A DNA stretch of 64,000 nucleotides from Aldehydirespirator sp965204875 (GCA_965204875.1 OZ242020.1:620001-684000); one strand, 5' to 3'; shown: positions 8,006 through 16,483, counted from the stretch's first letter. The notes: a model not told the origin generated them from the letters alone. Numbers and translations are program-made.

Positions 8006-9190
8006 TCAGCAGCCCTTGTAGTTGAGCACCGCCCGCAGCCGGTGGTCGATGGACACGAGATCGGCTTGGTCGGACATGACGGCGGCGATGGGCTTGTAGG
8101 CGGCGGGCGCCTCGTCGAGCAGCTTCGCGGCGCTGCCGGCTTGCCAGGCGCGCCCGCTCGTGCTCGCCGCCAACTCTTCTGCGTTCAGCTTCTGACGGGC
8201 CTCGCGGCGGCTCATCCGCCGCCCGGCCCCGTGCGCGGCGGAGCGGTACGAGTCGGGGTTGCCCTTGCCGGTGACTATGTAGGTGTCGTCGCCCATACTG
8301 CCGGGGATGACGCCCCGCTCGCCCGCGCCGGCGCGGATGGCGCCCTTGCGGGTGATCCACATGGTGCGCCCGCCGTGCCGCTCCCTGGAGGCGTAGTTGT
8401 GGTGGCAGCTCACCCGCTCAGCGACGGTGAAGCTCAGCCCGGTGGCGGCTCGCAGCGCCCCCAGCACGGCCGACATCATCAGCGAGCGGTTGCACAAGGC
8501 GTAGTCCTGCGCCCAGAGCATGTCCGCCACATAGGGCGCGAACCCGTCGTCGCTCTCCTCGAAATAGGCGAGGTCGGGATCCTCTAGCTCCCGTCCCGCC
8601 TCCTTGCAGGCGCGCTTCGCCTCGCGGATGTGGGAGGTGGCGAGCACATTGCCGACGCCGCGAGAGCCGGAGTGAAGCACCACCCAGACACGCTCGGACT
8701 CATCGAGGCTCATCTCCACGAAGTGATTGCCGCCGCCGAGCGTGCCGAGCTGAGCGCCCATCCGCCGCCCGGCCTTGCGGGGCGCGCGGGCGGGGTCGGG
8801 CAATGGATGTGCACGCAGCCACGCCTCCGCCTCCGCAGTGGGACGCGGATGCGCCTCGAACCCCGACGGCACCGCCCCGGCGATCCCGACGAGACTGGCG
8901 CCGAGGTCGTCCGGCAGGTGCGAGGCGGTATGCCCGACACGCACGGCGCTCATGCCGCAGCCGAGGTCGACGCCGACCGCCGCGGGCAGGATCGCCGCCT
9001 CGGTGGGGATCACCGAACCGACGGTCGCCCCGATCCCGACATGAGCGTCAGGCATCAACGCGACACTGCCGCTCACGGCCGAGCTGCGAGCGGTGCGCAC
9101 CGCCTGGTCCAGCGTGTTCTGCTCAACGATGGACGCCCAACTGCGCACGTCACGCCCGTCGCCCGCAGCGATCGTCCGCACAGTGCCCAC
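8006..9190 (-). CDS. rtcB: RtcB RNA ligase
   Basis: 3'-phosphate/2',3'-cyclic phosphate RNA ligase, GTP- and Mn-dependent, used in RNA repair. About 394 aa, typical for the short actinobacterial type. Seen: LMPDAHVGIGATVGS, the metal-binding GVDLGCGM, GTLGGGNHFVE, VLHSGSRGVG, the SCHHNYASRE histidines, RKGAIRAGAGERGVIPGSMG, and the guanylated histidine in AAHGAGRRMSR. The end is LNYKGC. GTG 9190 is chosen because conserved sequence (VRTIAAGDGRDVRSWA) starts there. The open frame runs to 9412, but that part overlaps another ORF and resembles nothing. No archease gene is adjacent. It sits directly next to toxin RNase VapC, so a repair role is possible but unproven. Confidence 0.93.
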   Translation of the reverse strand: MGTVRTIAAGDGRDVRSWASIVEQNTLDQAVRTARSSAVSGSVALMPDAHVGIGATVGSVIPTEAAILPAAVGVDLGCGMSAVRVGHTASHLPDDLGASLVGIAGAVPSGFEAHPRPTAEAEAWLRAHPLPDPARAPRKAGRRMGAQLGTLGGGNHFVEMSLDESERVWVVLHSGSRGVGNVLATSHIREAKRACKEAGRELEDPDLAYFEESDDGFAPYVADMLWAQDYALCNRSLMMSAVLGALRAATGLSFTVAERVSCHHNYASRERHGGRTMWITRKGAIRAGAGERGVIPGSMGDDTYIVTGKGNPDSYRSAAHGAGRRMSRREARQKLNAEELAASTSGRAWQAGSAAKLLDEAPAAYKPIAAVMSDQADLVSIDHRLRAVLNYKGC

Positions 9191-9230
9191 AGCCAACAGA
9201 GTAGATGCGCGGGACAGGAAGCAGGAACGG

Positions 9231-9467
9231 CTACAGCACCTCGGCGTGGTCCTGGATGATGCGCAACGCTTCCTCGAACGGCAGCAGGTCCGACTCTGAG
9301 AACACGGTCCCCAATACGAGTGGGTAGGCCCCGCGCAGCGCCTCGCAAGCAGGATGCCCCGACAAGAACGCAGGCGAGGCACCGAACCCGAGGCGTGGGC
9401 GCTCGGCGTCACGCCTGCGCAGTGCCTCCGGTTGAGCAGCGAGCACGTCAGAGTGCAGGGAAGCCAC
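9231..9467 (-). CDS. Small ORF of unknown function, duplicated 3' end
   Basis: 78 codons ending PLVLGTVFSESDLLPFEEAL then RIIQDHAEVL. The last 30 codons recur at 5499-5590, also on the minus strand. I do not recognise a family. It may be the C-terminal remainder of a larger gene: its N-terminal half is Arg/Ala-rich and lacks a clear ribosome binding site. It lies between rtcB and the AbiE copy 2 block. Confidence 0.4.
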   Translation of the reverse strand: MASLHSDVLAAQPEALRRRDAERPRLGFGASPAFLSGHPACEALRGAYPLVLGTVFSESDLLPFEEALRIIQDHAEVL

Positions 9468-9486
9468 CAGATCGCTGCTAAGCGAC

Positions 9487-9597
9487 TCAGCTACCAGCTT
9501 TCACGAGGGCAGTCCCGCCCTTGAAGACAACAGGGACACTGGGATCGCGCAGTAGTGGCACAAGAACGTGTGCCCGCCGTGGACGGTTCAGGCATCC
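9487..9597 (-). pseudogene. Fragment of another AbiEii-type nucleotidyltransferase
   Basis: One minus-strand frame reads VPLLRDPSVPVVFKGGTALV then KAGS and stop. The VVFKGGTALVKA stretch is the hallmark first motif of DUF1814/AbiEii nucleotidyltransferases, and is a different subtype from the GGGTSLVAA motif in the neighbouring full-length toxin. Only about 35 codons are left. It abuts the 3' end of AbiEii copy 2. Confidence 0.5.
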
Positions 9598-10763
9598 AGC
9601 GACCTTGCTAGATCGACCGCCTCGGCGAACGGCAGAGCGTCATCCCAAACCTGTCCCTGCACCATCCGCTCATACCCCTGCTGCAGGGCGGCGTAGGCGG
9701 GGCCGTCGGGATCGAACGCAGGGCTGTAGGCATAGCCACCGTCAGGGCGCGGCAGCTGGCGGCGCTTGCTGCGGGGCCGCGCCACGCGTTCTTGAGCGGC
9801 CTCAATCAGGGGGCGCACCCTGCCGGCGCGGTCGCTGAGAGCGATCCGCGACAAGTCATACGCATCGCGGCCTCGCAAAGTCATCCCCGCATAGTCCTCC
9901 ATGACGGCGCGGCGATGCAGCGCGTCGAACTTGTTGAAGGCCGTGTATTCCGGTGTGACACACTCGATCTCGAACCCTCCTAGCTCAGGGAACGCCCCTA
10001 GCTCATCCTTTGAAGCGGAACGCCCCATCATCGACATCACACGACGGGGTTCGCTGAGAGGGCATCCAGCGAGCGGCGCCTCGACGGTGGCTTCGCACTT
10101 CAGGTATTCTTCGCGCCCGCCGACCGTGAACTGCGAGCTGCGAAAGTCTCTGCCGGATATCGTCTCAGCTTCGGCGGGCGGGTGCTCGCCGCCGATAGCC
10201 GCCGGTATCGCGCTCAGGGAGGCTCTGAGCAGCCTCTCGTTGGCAGAGCGCCAGCCTGCGATCTCGTCGTTTGCTGTAAAGATGAGCAGATCAACGTCCT
10301 CAGAGAAGCGGCGGCAGAGGCTCCACGCCGCAACAAGCGATGTGCCGCCGCCGAAGGCGACACTGCCCAGCAAGTTCCCGTCGTCGTCGTAGATGTGGCC
10401 GTCGGTGTGTTGCGAGGCCACCGCATAGACCGACGCGATCAGCCAGTAGTCCTTCGTGGCCTCCCACGGCTCGCGACCGAACTCGCGCGCAGCCCGATCC
10501 CGCAGCTGGGCGAAGTGCCGCTGATGTCCGGCCAGCCCTCGTGCGTGGGCACCCACCCCGACTGCGTCATCCGCGGGCATTGCCGCCTCCACATCACCCG
10601 AAGGAGCGAACACCGGCGTCGCTGCCGGAGGCATCGCACCGACTTGAGAGCGGTCGGGCTGCCTGTGCGACGGATGCGGACAAGAGGCGGCCGGGTTGCG
10701 GCAGGGCTGCCCGTCGAATGTGTCGCGCGAGCCGCACATCTGCAACTCCTGCTTGTGCCTCAT
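9588..10763 (-). CDS. AbiEii-like nucleotidyltransferase toxin (type IV toxin-antitoxin), copy 2
   Basis: 391 aa. It has the nucleotidyltransferase core GSVAFGGGTSLVAAWSL, then RFSEDVDLLIF with the two catalytic aspartates. The C-terminal part includes SEPRRVMSMMGRSAS, FEIECVTPEYTAFNKFDALH and MTLRGRDAYDLSRIAL, which fits the helical domain of AbiEii/DUF1814 toxins. These toxins block growth by NTP transfer, with tRNA as target in studied members. The ATG at 10763 overlaps the stop of the upstream AbiEi gene (ATGA). The first 90 residues are rich in Cys, Pro and His and unusual for the family. Copy 1 (6364-7159) is a deleted relative in the opposite orientation. Confidence 0.82.
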   Translation of the reverse strand: MRHKQELQMCGSRDTFDGQPCRNPAASCPHPSHRQPDRSQVGAMPPAATPVFAPSGDVEAAMPADDAVGVGAHARGLAGHQRHFAQLRDRAAREFGREPWEATKDYWLIASVYAVASQHTDGHIYDDDGNLLGSVAFGGGTSLVAAWSLCRRFSEDVDLLIFTANDEIAGWRSANERLLRASLSAIPAAIGGEHPPAEAETISGRDFRSSQFTVGGREEYLKCEATVEAPLAGCPLSEPRRVMSMMGRSASKDELGAFPELGGFEIECVTPEYTAFNKFDALHRRAVMEDYAGMTLRGRDAYDLSRIALSDRAGRVRPLIEAAQERVARPRSKRRQLPRPDGGYAYSPAFDPDGPAYAALQQGYERMVQGQVWDDALPFAEAVDLARSLDA

Positions 10764-11428
10764 GCTGCCACCGCATAGGCAGGGGGCGGCATCTGAGCGG
10801 CCAGGTCGCAGAGCACATCGATCCGGTACCGGAGCAGCGGCAGGTTGTCGCACTTCTCGAAGCCCGCCACGTGCTGTAACCGCTCGTTGTCCAAGCGAAA
10901 CGGCACCATGGATCGCCAAAACAGTCTGCTGGCGCTGACACCGCGCCCCACCTTGTCCATGCACCCCTCCCAGGTCACCTCGGCGAACTCCCACAGCAGC
11001 AACGCCTCCAACACGGTAACCTCAGTCCAGGTCAGCGCCTCTCGTAGGAGATTGTCGCGCAGATGGTAGCGCTCAAAGCGGAAGGGCGGCACGCGCCGCA
11101 GCGACGCCACGTTGGTCTTGGCGGGCATCTGCGTAGTCCAACCCAGAGCGTTCAGCGCGCTCAACCCCGCCAACCCTGCCCCCGGGCCAGCGCAGAGCAG
11201 AGCGCTCACGACCCCGGAGCAGTAGAAGGTCTTGGTCGGGTCGTCGGGATGCGACTTGAAGTAGAGGCCATACCCGACGCGGCTGACCGTCGAATCAGGG
11301 TCGGCGGCTAGCCGAGACAGGATCGGACGGGCAGTTGTGGCCGGCACCGGAGCGTCGGCACCCCAGAACCACCATCGGGCGGGTAGCTCGTCGAGCCAGT
11401 CGAACATCTGCTGCCGATACGAGGCCAT
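10760..11428 (-). CDS. AbiEi-like antitoxin (type IV toxin-antitoxin), copy 2
   Basis: 222 aa, same length and order of blocks as copy 1 at 5699-6367: MASYRQQMFDWLDELPARWW, ARPILSRLAADPDSTVSRVG, CAGPGAGLAGLSALNALGWT, LTWTEVTVLEALLLWEFAE. It is predicted to repress its own promoter and antagonise the downstream nucleotidyltransferase toxin. ATG 11428 is supported by the paralogue. A TATGCT hexamer 8 bases upstream suggests a leaderless transcript. Both genes of this copy look intact, so this is probably the working module. Confidence 0.83.
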   Translation of the reverse strand: MASYRQQMFDWLDELPARWWFWGADAPVPATTARPILSRLAADPDSTVSRVGYGLYFKSHPDDPTKTFYCSGVVSALLCAGPGAGLAGLSALNALGWTTQMPAKTNVASLRRVPPFRFERYHLRDNLLREALTWTEVTVLEALLLWEFAEVTWEGCMDKVGRGVSASRLFWRSMVPFRLDNERLQHVAGFEKCDNLPLLRYRIDVLCDLAAQMPPPAYAVAA

Positions 11429-11747
11429 ACAATGAGCATAGCGAGGCTGGCGCTGCGTCGGCAGGGGGCTTGCCGCAGGTTCGCCGCGAAACTCTGACCG
11501 GCCTCTGCTCGACCGCACATTTCAGAGAACAACCCTGACGCCGCTCGTCGTGCCAGCCTCCACTCTCGCCAAGCCAATAGGTCACGCCTCGCGGCGTCAG
11601 GCAGACGGGCCAGCGGTCTGCTGAGGCTTTGAGCGCCCCCCGGCCCGGTGCGAGGGTGGTGCCCGCGGGTCGCGGCGGTGAGCAGACCGTTTGCGAAGGG
11701 TTCGCCCGGTTGCCGGTGCCGGGACTCTGCCGTTGAATCACCACCGC
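11429..11747. other. Intergenic, no gene seen
   Basis: About 320 bases between the AbiEi copy 2 promoter and the end of the metalloprotease-like gene. The overlapping minus-strand ORFs here have no recognisable content and run into the AbiEi start in the wrong frame. Apart from the AbiEi promoter at the left end I see no convincing site. Confidence 0.5.
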
Positions 11748-13940
11748 TTAGGGTTGTGGCACCAACCACAGAGGCGGACTACAAGATGGGTCTGAGTCGT
11801 AGTCCGGATCGTCCCAGCACGGATTAGTGAGATGAGCAAAAGGGGGATAGTCGTAATCGCCAAGACCGATTGACCTCAGCCACTTCCAATCTTCAAAGTA
11901 CCTCGAATAATAGCGATCCAAATCCGGAAAATCTCGTACCAAGATTTCGAGTCCGTCCTCAAACTCTATTGCTCCACCATTTGCAAAAAGTTCAGTGAGA
12001 AACGAATAATTGTCCGGTGGAAGGCTGGCGGGGATGTTTCCAAACCTTACATAGTTGCCAATCAAGTACTGCATGTAGCTACTTTGAGCATGAAGTTGGC
12101 GTAGTTGTTCGTTAATGTAGTCAAGATCTTCGGAATGGTAAAGTCCTAGATGGTATACCGCATGCAAGAATTCATGATGTAAGGTACCTATGTTTTTGTT
12201 ATGCCCTTGTCCTATACCAAACCCAGACATACCAATGGTGCCGCCTATAGTGCCGAGCGAATGGGAATAGCAGGGAAAATACCCGCACGGAGACGGGTTT
12301 GTAGGGGTCCCACCATTGAAGACTATATCTATTGAGTAAAACACTTTTTTGCCTAAATCTGTCAGCCGTATAGCGTTCGCTATTTCGACCAAATATAGAG
12401 GTTTGGTCTTCTCAATGGCGGCAACCCTTTCGGCCAGCGTCACGGGCGACGGTGCCGCAGCAACTGGAGTGAAACGATAACCAAATGACGTTCCCTCAAA
12501 GCGATAGCCGCACCCGCGAGCGTAGGCATCTATTGTGGCTTCGGCAGCGTCTCTATTGGCTTCGGCGGCTTCATAGGCGGGGAGTGCCGCGTAGTAGGCA
12601 TCGGCGTAGGCGTCGCGGACGGCGGCGATGACGACGAAGTAGCCGTCGCGGGCGGCTACTTCGGCGGCAGCGTGGGCGGAATCGGCGGCTCTGTAGGCGT
12701 CACGGGCAGCATCACGGGCGGGGATGTAGGGGGCGTCTTGGGCGCCATCGAAGGGGTTGATGTAGGAGGGGTCGTGGAAGGCGTCACGGACGGCGTCGAA
12801 GGCGGCATCGGCAGCGTCGAACGCGTCACGGACGGCATCGTGGGCGGCATCGACGGCGTCGAAGGCGTCGAGAATGGCATCAACGGCGTCGAAGGCGGCG
12901 TAGGCATCACGGGCGGCGGCGTAGGCGGCATCGGCAGCGTCGAACGCGTCACGGACGGCATCGAAGGCGGCGTCACGGGCGGCATCGTAGGCGGCATGGC
13001 TAGCGGCGTAGTCAGGAGTGTAGCCGTCACCGTGGTAGCCACCGACGGCATCGGCGGCGGCGAGGTAGGCGTCACCGGCGGCTTCGTAGGCGGCATCGGC
13101 GGCGGCGTAGGCGTCACGCGCAGCGTCACGGGCGGCGGTGTAGGTTTCAAGGGCGGCGTTGAGGGCATTGTTGTTGAGGGCAGGTACAGCGTCGGCGATT
13201 CCGTCGTCGTGCGCAACGAGAGCGTCTAAAGCTAGGGAAGTGGCGCGGGCGGCGTCGTCTCTAGCGGCTCGGGCGGCGTCAACGGCAACATCGCGGACGG
13301 CTCGAACGGCGGCTCCGCGAGCTTCATCGGCATCGTAGGCGGCGACCATTAGGAGGTGACGGCCGTCGTGGTAGACGCTGCCGCGAGCGGCGGGGTCGGC
13401 GTACTCGGCGTCATAGGCGTCAAGGGCATCGAAGGCGGCGTCGAGGGCGTCGTCGGCGGCTCGGGCTGCATCGTAAGTGGCGGGCAGGGCATCGTCCATG
13501 AATGCTGCGAAGGCGGACGTGGCATAGGCGGTGTAGGCGCAATCTCCGGCGGCTCGGGCAGCGTCGACGGCGGCTTCGTAGGAGTCGTTGAGGGCGGCGT
13601 GCTCAGGGTGCTCAGCATCGTAGAGGGCAATGTCGGCGGCCGCTTCGGCGACGGTGTCGGCGGCGCGGGCTGCTGCCGTGAAAGCGTCCGTGGCAGCTTG
13701 CGCATCCTCGATGATGGCGGCCGCCTGGTGGCAATCAGCCGTGGAGGTGGGCGCTGTCGTAGTGGTGGCGCTGTCAGAAGTGCCGGTGGGCAAGGGCTTA
13801 CAGCCCGCCGCCAGCACCACCACAGCGAGCACCGCGGCCAACAGCCCGAACATCCGGCGATGCCAGGGCGTGTTTGTGGCTGAGGGCGTCCAGGCCCCTG
13901 AGCGTTCGTTGACGTTTAGTGCATAAGGTTCCAAGGTCAT
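11748..13940 (-). CDS. Lipoprotein with long Ala/Asp heptad region and C-terminal HExxH domain
   Basis: About 730 aa. A membrane segment with lipobox (LLAAVLAVVVLAAGC) predicts a lipid-anchored cell-surface protein. A short Thr/Ser linker and about 420 residues of Ala/Asp/Arg-rich repeats follow. Many are heptads of the form DAVRDAF, DAADAAY, AAARDAY, as expected for an alanine-rich coiled coil. The last 230 residues are compositionally normal and encoded by clearly AT-richer DNA. They contain HHEFLHAVYHLGLYH, an HExxH zinc-peptidase-like signature, and TELFANGGAIEFED further on, which could supply a third ligand. I do not recognise the peptidase family. ATG 13940 is used; ATG 13853 would put the signal peptide right at the N-terminus and is equally plausible. 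It is the last gene of a three-gene exported-protein run. Confidence 0.72.
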   Translation of the reverse strand: MTLEPYALNVNERSGAWTPSATNTPWHRRMFGLLAAVLAVVVLAAGCKPLPTGTSDSATTTTAPTSTADCHQAAAIIEDAQAATDAFTAAARAADTVAEAAADIALYDAEHPEHAALNDSYEAAVDAARAAGDCAYTAYATSAFAAFMDDALPATYDAARAADDALDAAFDALDAYDAEYADPAARGSVYHDGRHLLMVAAYDADEARGAAVRAVRDVAVDAARAARDDAARATSLALDALVAHDDGIADAVPALNNNALNAALETYTAARDAARDAYAAADAAYEAAGDAYLAAADAVGGYHGDGYTPDYAASHAAYDAARDAAFDAVRDAFDAADAAYAAARDAYAAFDAVDAILDAFDAVDAAHDAVRDAFDAADAAFDAVRDAFHDPSYINPFDGAQDAPYIPARDAARDAYRAADSAHAAAEVAARDGYFVVIAAVRDAYADAYYAALPAYEAAEANRDAAEATIDAYARGCGYRFEGTSFGYRFTPVAAAPSPVTLAERVAAIEKTKPLYLVEIANAIRLTDLGKKVFYSIDIVFNGGTPTNPSPCGYFPCYSHSLGTIGGTIGMSGFGIGQGHNKNIGTLHHEFLHAVYHLGLYHSEDLDYINEQLRQLHAQSSYMQYLIGNYVRFGNIPASLPPDNYSFLTELFANGGAIEFEDGLEILVRDFPDLDRYYSRYFEDWKWLRSIGLGDYDYPPFAHLTNPCWDDPDYDSDPSCSPPLWLVPQP
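12540..13700. repeat. Degenerate 21-bp (heptad) coding repeat, Ala/Asp
   Basis: A long run of near-repeats such as GGCGTCGAAGGCGGCATCG on the plus strand, encoding DAxxDAF heptads on the minus strand. Local copies are nearly identical (for example around 12785-12830 and 12925-12970), which points to recent unequal exchange. Plus-strand ORFs of Gly/Val across it are its shadow. Confidence 0.75.
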
Positions 13941-13959
13941 GACTGCCACCGGATACTGA

Positions 13960-15471
13960 TCAGCGCTGCTCGAAATGAATGAAGTTGTCCGGCCATTTTA
14001 GCCACCCGTTGCTATTTTTGGTCAAATGGTGATATTGGCGCAATCTACAATCACCGTGCGCGTTCATATCGGAGATTCTAATAGAACCGTCTGCCAATAC
14101 CTGCTCGACATAGGCAACGTGGCCATATGTCCCTAGATTCCAGTGAGCTACTGAACCAGCGACAGGATGATCGTCGACTCCGATTCCAAGCCCAGAGGCC
14201 GTTTCAGCCCAGTGCTTGGCGTGACTCCACCGACGATAACCCCCACGAACGGGCAGTGCCTCTTCTGCTTTGCCGTTCGTCCAAGTATTGCTTAATGGGA
14301 TTCCACTTTTCTGAAGCCGGAATGCAACATAAGACGTACATTGTCCTCGAATAAAGTTCCAAGGGTCGGCACCGTCGACACATTTCTGCTCATAAGGATA
14401 TATCGGAATTGAGGAGGTCGCGCTAGAACTAGCGGGCCGCATCGTCGTGGTGGTAGTTGTGGTCGTAGTAGTTGTCGTGATAGTTGCTGTCCTTCGGGTA
14501 GGCCTGCGGATGCCAGCACCGGTGTACATGTCAGCCAGTGGCTCGCGATTCGCCCGGCGCGATGACTTCTCAGCGATAATCTGTGCATATCGGGAATAGC
14601 CCGCATTTTTGTTATCCTCGTAATCGTGTCGGTCACATGGTGGGCCAAGTCTAATGACTCTCTCACGAACATCATTGTAGCGAGAGCTATCCTTCCGTGG
14701 CACGTCACCATTAGACCTGAAGTTATCTACCGCACCATATAGCAACCCGACCCCGAACCCGATGGCAGTGCCTAAGGGTCCAGCGAGCGTACCTATAGCA
14801 GTTGTAACAGTAGCGACAGTCATTGATCGCAAGGCAACGTCGCCAGTTTGCTTCGTATGAAAAAGAGCATCCGTCATGCCGTCAATACACAATTGTTTGC
14901 CGACTTCTCGGTGTTCGGGTAGAACATCGACCTTGTTTAGGCGGACATCTTGAACGCCTACAAGCTCGTTTGTGAGATTTGTCGCAGTGATCTTTACGAA
15001 TCCATCTAGTTCTAGCTCGACATCTTTCCAGATGTACCAGCCTAGCTTGTTGTACTGTCCGTCAGATAGTACCCTAACCGTTCTCCACGAATTGCTTCCG
15101 GTCCTCAGCTCTTCAACTGTCCAACGAACTTGGCCAGTTGCCCACCGTTTCTCGGTTCCGAAGTGTTTGCCATATACAACCGAGAGTGTATATACGCCTT
15201 GCATATCCGGCAGCTTCCAGACGGCCTGAGCACCTCTTGTATCTGAAATAAAAAATTCGCGGTTGCTGCAGCCCCAAAATCCACAGTTGTGTGTTTTGCC
15301 TGTCCAAGGACCGACGAAACTGTCAGGGTCTGGATCAGTGTATGTTGTTACTCTCGGAATAGCGTGATCAGCGGTAGCGGAAGTTGCGTTAGCGGCGAGA
15401 ACTGTTGCTACAAGGAATGTGACGATCAGGCAAGCAGTCGCCTTTCTCATGGGGGTTTCTTTTCTTCTCAT
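13960..15471 (-). CDS. Secreted CHAP-domain protein with Thr-rich linker
   Basis: 503 aa. A signal peptide (MRKATACLIVTFLVATVLAA) precedes a beta-rich N-terminal domain, roughly residues 50-170 (DSFVGPWTG, AVWKLPDMQGVYTLSVVYG, WYIWKDVELELDG). That domain looks like a golvesin/xanthan-lyase-type binding domain, which is a guess. Next is a hydrophobic stretch rich in Gly (TAIGTLAGPLGTAIGFGVG) and a linker with twelve consecutive Thr. The C-terminus is a CHAP amidase-like domain: catalytic Cys in RGQCTSYVAFRL, then GSVAHWNLGTYGHVAYVEQV with the His. Such domains cut peptidoglycan or glutathionylspermidine-type amides. ATG 15471 follows an AAAGGA ribosome site at 7 bases. Lower GC than the genome around it; it lies between the SLH gene and the HExxH lipoprotein gene. 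Confidence 0.78.
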   Translation of the reverse strand: MRRKETPMRKATACLIVTFLVATVLAANATSATADHAIPRVTTYTDPDPDSFVGPWTGKTHNCGFWGCSNREFFISDTRGAQAVWKLPDMQGVYTLSVVYGKHFGTEKRWATGQVRWTVEELRTGSNSWRTVRVLSDGQYNKLGWYIWKDVELELDGFVKITATNLTNELVGVQDVRLNKVDVLPEHREVGKQLCIDGMTDALFHTKQTGDVALRSMTVATVTTAIGTLAGPLGTAIGFGVGLLYGAVDNFRSNGDVPRKDSSRYNDVRERVIRLGPPCDRHDYEDNKNAGYSRYAQIIAEKSSRRANREPLADMYTGAGIRRPTRRTATITTTTTTTTTTTTMRPASSSATSSIPIYPYEQKCVDGADPWNFIRGQCTSYVAFRLQKSGIPLSNTWTNGKAEEALPVRGGYRRWSHAKHWAETASGLGIGVDDHPVAGSVAHWNLGTYGHVAYVEQVLADGSIRISDMNAHGDCRLRQYHHLTKNSNGWLKWPDNFIHFEQR

Positions 15472-15610
15472 CGGGGTTCCTTTCTTGATTAGTTCTCTGA
15501 TATAGACTCATTCTGATGCCGTCGGCTCGCCCCCTTGTCGTGGGGGTTTGCAGCTTTTGCTTGAGTAGTCGTTCTGATATCCCCGCTTTACTCGAAATCC
15601 AGGGGAACTT

Positions 15611-16331
15611 TTACGTGGCCCTTGCGTCGGCTCGATGGAGGAATGTGGCCATTTGAGCGCGGGTGACATTATGGTTCGGGCAGAACCGGCTGCCGTCACC
15701 GCATCCGACGGTGATGCCAGAAGCCTTGAGCTTGGCAACATCGGCCATATACCACGCATCATGAGCAACGTCTGAGAAGCCAGGATCTGGCCCTTCGGGC
15801 AAGTTGAATGCCCGTGACAAGAAGGCTGCCGCTTGAGCACGGGTCAGGTTGCGCTCGGGACAGAACCCACTGCCGTCCTTACAGCCTCGCGTCACACCGA
15901 GTTCGACCATACGCTCAATGAAGGGCGGCCAGAAGCTCGAAAGGCAGCAATCTACATCGTTGAACCGTGACGCTGCGCTCGGTGGGTCTTGCCCGTCAAG
16001 GATCCGGACGATCCAGACGGCAACGGTCTTGCGATCTACCGGCTTAGCGGGACAGAAGCCTTCGGGGCAAAGGAACTCATCAAGGACGGTGCCTTCAAAT
16101 ACTCCCGACTCGTGGAGTTCAGCTACCGGTGTGGCGTAGTAGGCATCCGCCGCGATGTCATCGAATGGGGGGGGGGGGGGGGGGGGACTCGTCGGGGGAG
16201 GATTCGTCGGGGGTGGACTGCTGAGCTGCAATAGATGAACTTGACATCGCTAGCAGCAGCGAGGCACCGAGAGCTATGAAAATTGCCCACGTGAAGGGCG
16301 AAGCCGATGTGGAGTCCGTTGATTTGCGCAT
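15611..16331 (-). CDS. Exported SLH-repeat protein, frame broken at a 20-base C tract
   Basis: The start ATG 16331 opens a signal peptide (MRKSTDSTSASPFTWAIFIA then LGASLLLAMSSSSIAAQ) and a DESSPDESP linker. The frame then enters a run of 20 C (minus strand, 16186-16167). With 20 C the frame ends 6 Pro codons later at a stop at 16158. With 19 or 22 C it would join the downstream frame, which encodes three SLH repeats: FDDIAADAYYATPVAELHES, the DGSGFCPERNLTRAQAAAFL block and FSDVAHDAWYMADVAKLKAS. Joined, the protein is about 239 aa. SLH domains bind cell-wall polymers. The split can be a phase-variable OFF state or a homopolymer sequencing error. Confidence 0.78.
16167..16186. repeat. Homopolymeric G tract (20 G) inside the SLH gene
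   Basis: Twenty consecutive G on the plus strand at the joint between the signal-peptide frame and the SLH frame. Tracts of this length are prone to slipped-strand changes and also to sequencing error. Confidence 0.9.
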
Positions 16332-16483
16332 GAGGGGAAAACCTATTCATACGCGCGACCGATTGTCAAGTCGGGTTGCGAACGCCGGGTTTGATACGAG
16401 CGACTAGGGCCGGATGCCTGCCGGGTTGTTCTGGGTGGCCAGGTGGGTGAGTCTGGGCGGGTGGCTATCGGCCTAGCTATATA

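Noticed and set aside
9191..9412. N-terminal extension of RtcB
   Set aside because: The open frame continues upstream, but conserved RtcB sequence starts at about 9190 and the upstream DNA encodes the duplicated small ORF in another frame.
5499..11428. Prophage or integrative element
   Set aside because: No integrase, recombinase, tRNA or att-like direct repeats at the edges; only toxin-antitoxin and repair genes are seen.
12656..13229. Plus- and minus-strand ORFs of Gly/Val or Pro/Thr repeats in the heptad region
   Set aside because: They are other-frame readings of the Ala/Asp heptad repeat; the minus frame with lipobox and HExxH domain is the coding one.
15530..15560. Transcription terminator after the SLH gene
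   Set aside because: A CCCCC/GGGGG hairpin is present, but no T run follows on the minus strand, so support is weak.
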